64,000 nucleotides of DNA from Psychrosphaera saromensis (GTDB lineage: Bacteria; Pseudomonadota; Gammaproteobacteria; Enterobacterales; Alteromonadaceae). Below, piece by piece: positions 62,397 to 64,000 of the stretch. The stretch lies in assembly GCF_002954545.1 (NCBI RefSeq), contig NZ_MSCH01000003.1:1700824-1764823 (forward strand), in the 5' to 3' direction. The position numbers were made by a program, and so were the translations under genes. Below the pieces are notes generated by a model that was not told the DNA's origin, ran no database searches, and was given only the letters and a program-made list of their open reading frames with translations. The stretch's first letter is position 1. Each line of letters opens with the position of its first letter.

Positions 62397-64000
62397 TTAG
62401 AAACTAAAATGCTCTGCATCCAATGCCATCATGCTTTCTGCACCAGCGGTAATACAAGCGGCATGACCTTTAGCTCTCGGTAATATACGGTCAAAGTAGA
62501 ATTGACCTGTTTGTATTTTCGCTAAGTAAAAGTCTTTTTCGTCAGTACCCGCATCTAATTTTTTCTGTGCGCATGCAACCATTTTTGCCCAGTAATAAGC
62601 GAGTGTGACGTAGCCAGAAAACATAAGGTAGTCAACCGAAGCTGCACCTATTTCGTCTGGGTTATTAGCTGCCTTTTTACCTATTTCCATTGTGGTTGAT
62701 TGCCACTCTTTTAAGTAACTTGCTAGTGTTTGGCAGTGACTTGTAAGACTTGGTGTTCCTGCGTTATTTTGACAAAAGCTCACTACTTCAGCCGCAAAGC
62801 CTTTTAGTAGCTCACCTTGTGAACCTAATATTTTACGACCTAATAAATCTAACGCCTGAATACCCGTTGTCCCTTCATACAAACAACTGATTTTGGTATC
62901 TCGCATTAGCTGCTCCATACCCCATTCTTTGATAAACCCATGACCACCAAATACTTGAATGCCATGGCTGGTGGACTCTAAACCGGTTTCAGTCAAAAAG
63001 GCTTTTGCAATAGGGGTTAATAACGCCAACTTAGCTTCTGCAAGTGCTTTGTGATTTTCATTGTTACTTGCGTGTACGGTATCGACTAATTGCGCTAAGT
63101 CAGACGCCAATGCTCGGCCACCTTCGGCAAATGATTTTTGAGTTAGTAACATACGGCGTACATCTGGATGCACTATAATTGGATCAGCTGGGCCATTTGG
63201 ATTTTTAACACCAGACATAGAACGCATTTGTAATCTGTCTTTAGCGTAAGTAAGCGCACCTTGGAATGACGCTTCAGATGCAGCAACACCTTCATTAGCA
63301 ACGCCTAAACGAGCTGCATTCATAAAGGTAAACATACAATTTAATCCGCGATTAACTTCGCCAATTAAATAACCTTTGGCGTTATCAAAGTTGATCACAC
63401 AAGTTGCGTTAGCGTTAATCCCCATTTTATGTTCAATAGAGCCACAGTTAACGCCGTTTCTATCTTCTACTACGCCATCATCTGTAATGTTAAACTTAGG
63501 GACTGCAAATAACGAAATACCACGAGTGCCTTCTGGCGAACCAGGAATACGGGCGATAACGATATGAACGATATTGTCAGAAAGGTCATGTTCCCCAGCT
63601 GAGATAAATATTTTGCTGCCGTTTAAGCGATAAGAACCGTCATCATTTAATTCAGCTTTAGTACGTAACATACCTAAGTCTGTACCACAGTGAGCTTCTG
63701 TAAGGCACATAGTACCTGTCCAGCTACCTTCCACTAATTTAGGTAAAAACATTTGTTTTTGCGTGTCAGTGCCGTGGGCTAATAAAGTGGCTATTGCGCC
63801 GTGGCTTAACCCTGGATACATAGCAAAACTATGATTGGCTGCTGACATCATTTCGCCAATTGCGGTGTTGACTGAATGAGGTAAGTCTTGACCACCAAAT
63901 TCTTCTGGCAAGGAGAGGGTTGGCCATCCACCATCAACGTATTGTTGATACGCTTCTTTAAAACCATCCGGTGTGGTGACATTACCGTCTGTCCAAGTAC
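62397..64000 (-). CDS. Acyl-CoA dehydrogenase, DmdC-like (5' partial)
   Basis: The last ~530 residues of an about 600-residue acyl-CoA dehydrogenase; the frame is open past the right edge and upstream residues read VTTPDGFKEAYQQYVDGGWP. Visible: MCLTEAHCGTDLG (FAD/substrate site), TKAELNDDGSYRLNGSKIFISAGEHD, QVFGGHGFIKEWGMEQLMRDTKI, and LYEGTTGIQALDLLGRK with the catalytic-type Glu, then the extra C-terminal helical domain of the DmdC group. Relatives include 3-methylmercaptopropionyl-CoA dehydrogenase of the DMSP demethylation pathway, but most Alteromonadales copies are general fatty-acid enzymes. No other dmd gene is visible. Confidence 0.9.
   Translation of the reverse strand, partial: TWTDGNVTTPDGFKEAYQQYVDGGWPTLSLPEEFGGQDLPHSVNTAIGEMMSAANHSFAMYPGLSHGAIATLLAHGTDTQKQMFLPKLVEGSWTGTMCLTEAHCGTDLGMLRTKAELNDDGSYRLNGSKIFISAGEHDLSDNIVHIVIARIPGSPEGTRGISLFAVPKFNITDDGVVEDRNGVNCGSIEHKMGINANATCVINFDNAKGYLIGEVNRGLNCMFTFMNAARLGVANEGVAASEASFQGALTYAKDRLQMRSMSGVKNPNGPADPIIVHPDVRRMLLTQKSFAEGGRALASDLAQLVDTVHASNNENHKALAEAKLALLTPIAKAFLTETGLESTSHGIQVFGGHGFIKEWGMEQLMRDTKISCLYEGTTGIQALDLLGRKILGSQGELLKGFAAEVVSFCQNNAGTPSLTSHCQTLASYLKEWQSTTMEIGKKAANNPDEIGAASVDYLMFSGYVTLAYYWAKMVACAQKKLDAGTDEKDFYLAKIQTGQFYFDRILPRAKGHAACITAGAESMMALDAEHFSF

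Noticed and set aside
1-64000. CRISPR arrays, tRNA or rRNA genes, intact insertion sequences, prophage
   Set aside because: No regularly spaced repeats, cloverleaf-type sequences, transposase or phage structural genes were recognised on either strand.

Overview
The window reads as chromosomal DNA of a marine gammaproteobacterium, most likely Alteromonadales (Colwelliaceae/Alteromonadaceae-like). The reasons are the AT-rich composition, three TonB-dependent receptors, a SapC / tryptophan-halogenase / receptor cluster, an ExoP-type GH3 enzyme, and ordinary gammaproteobacterial housekeeping genes (proS, hisIE, trmO, lpxH, ppiB, cydAB). No tRNA, rRNA, CRISPR array or intact insertion sequence was seen.

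Region 1 (1-17.2 kb) is a carbohydrate-uptake locus. It holds a GH3 exo-beta-glucosidase (cut by the window edge), a PLP decarboxylase, two convergent tryptophan-halogenase-like flavoproteins, SapC and a large TonB receptor on the minus strand. Divergent from these is a tightly packed plus-strand operon: GPH sugar transporter, GH94 phosphorylase fused to a gluconokinase domain, CBM9-like secreted protein, unknown secreted protein. The shared promoter region carries three LacI-type palindromes (two before the receptor, one before the transporter), so both arms are probably one regulon. The fusion is the most striking item. A GH94 cellobionate phosphorylase releases glucose-1-phosphate and gluconate, and gluconokinase would turn that gluconate into 6-phosphogluconate, so the two halves would be consecutive steps for an oxidised beta-glucan disaccharide. 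The kinase P-loop, however, has Asn where Ser/Thr is expected.

Region 2 (17.2-20.7 kb) is housekeeping: hisIE away from any his operon, proS, and a DUF2310 zinc-ribbon protein. Region 3 (20.7-24.7 kb) looks accessory: a HEPN-like protein with an RNxxxH motif, coding debris, a GyrI-like protein, an unknown protein, and a Fur-box-like sequence in a convergent gap.

Region 4 (24.7-41.9 kb) contains a MacAB-like export operon, a BspA-type repeat lipoprotein (17 units) with a CAP-domain neighbour, a Kelch protein, trmO, a GldA/F/G-like ABC operon with DUF4340, a PilZ-like protein and a FrnE/DsbA-like oxidoreductase. Region 5 (41.9-55.6 kb) has a second TonB receptor, an M49-like zinc lipoprotein with an HEVAH motif, lpxH, ppiB, an SDR, a YlqF/RbgA GTPase, a FadM-like thioesterase, a frameshifted gene remnant, small membrane proteins, a DUF885 lipoprotein and a secreted unknown.

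Region 6 (55.6-64 kb) has a GbsR-type regulator followed by cydA-cydB. A perfect FNR-type box and a 14-bp inverted repeat lie just upstream, placed as expected for FNR activation plus autoregulation. It ends with a third TonB receptor, a DHH-family phosphoesterase and an acyl-CoA dehydrogenase (DmdC-like) cut by the window end.
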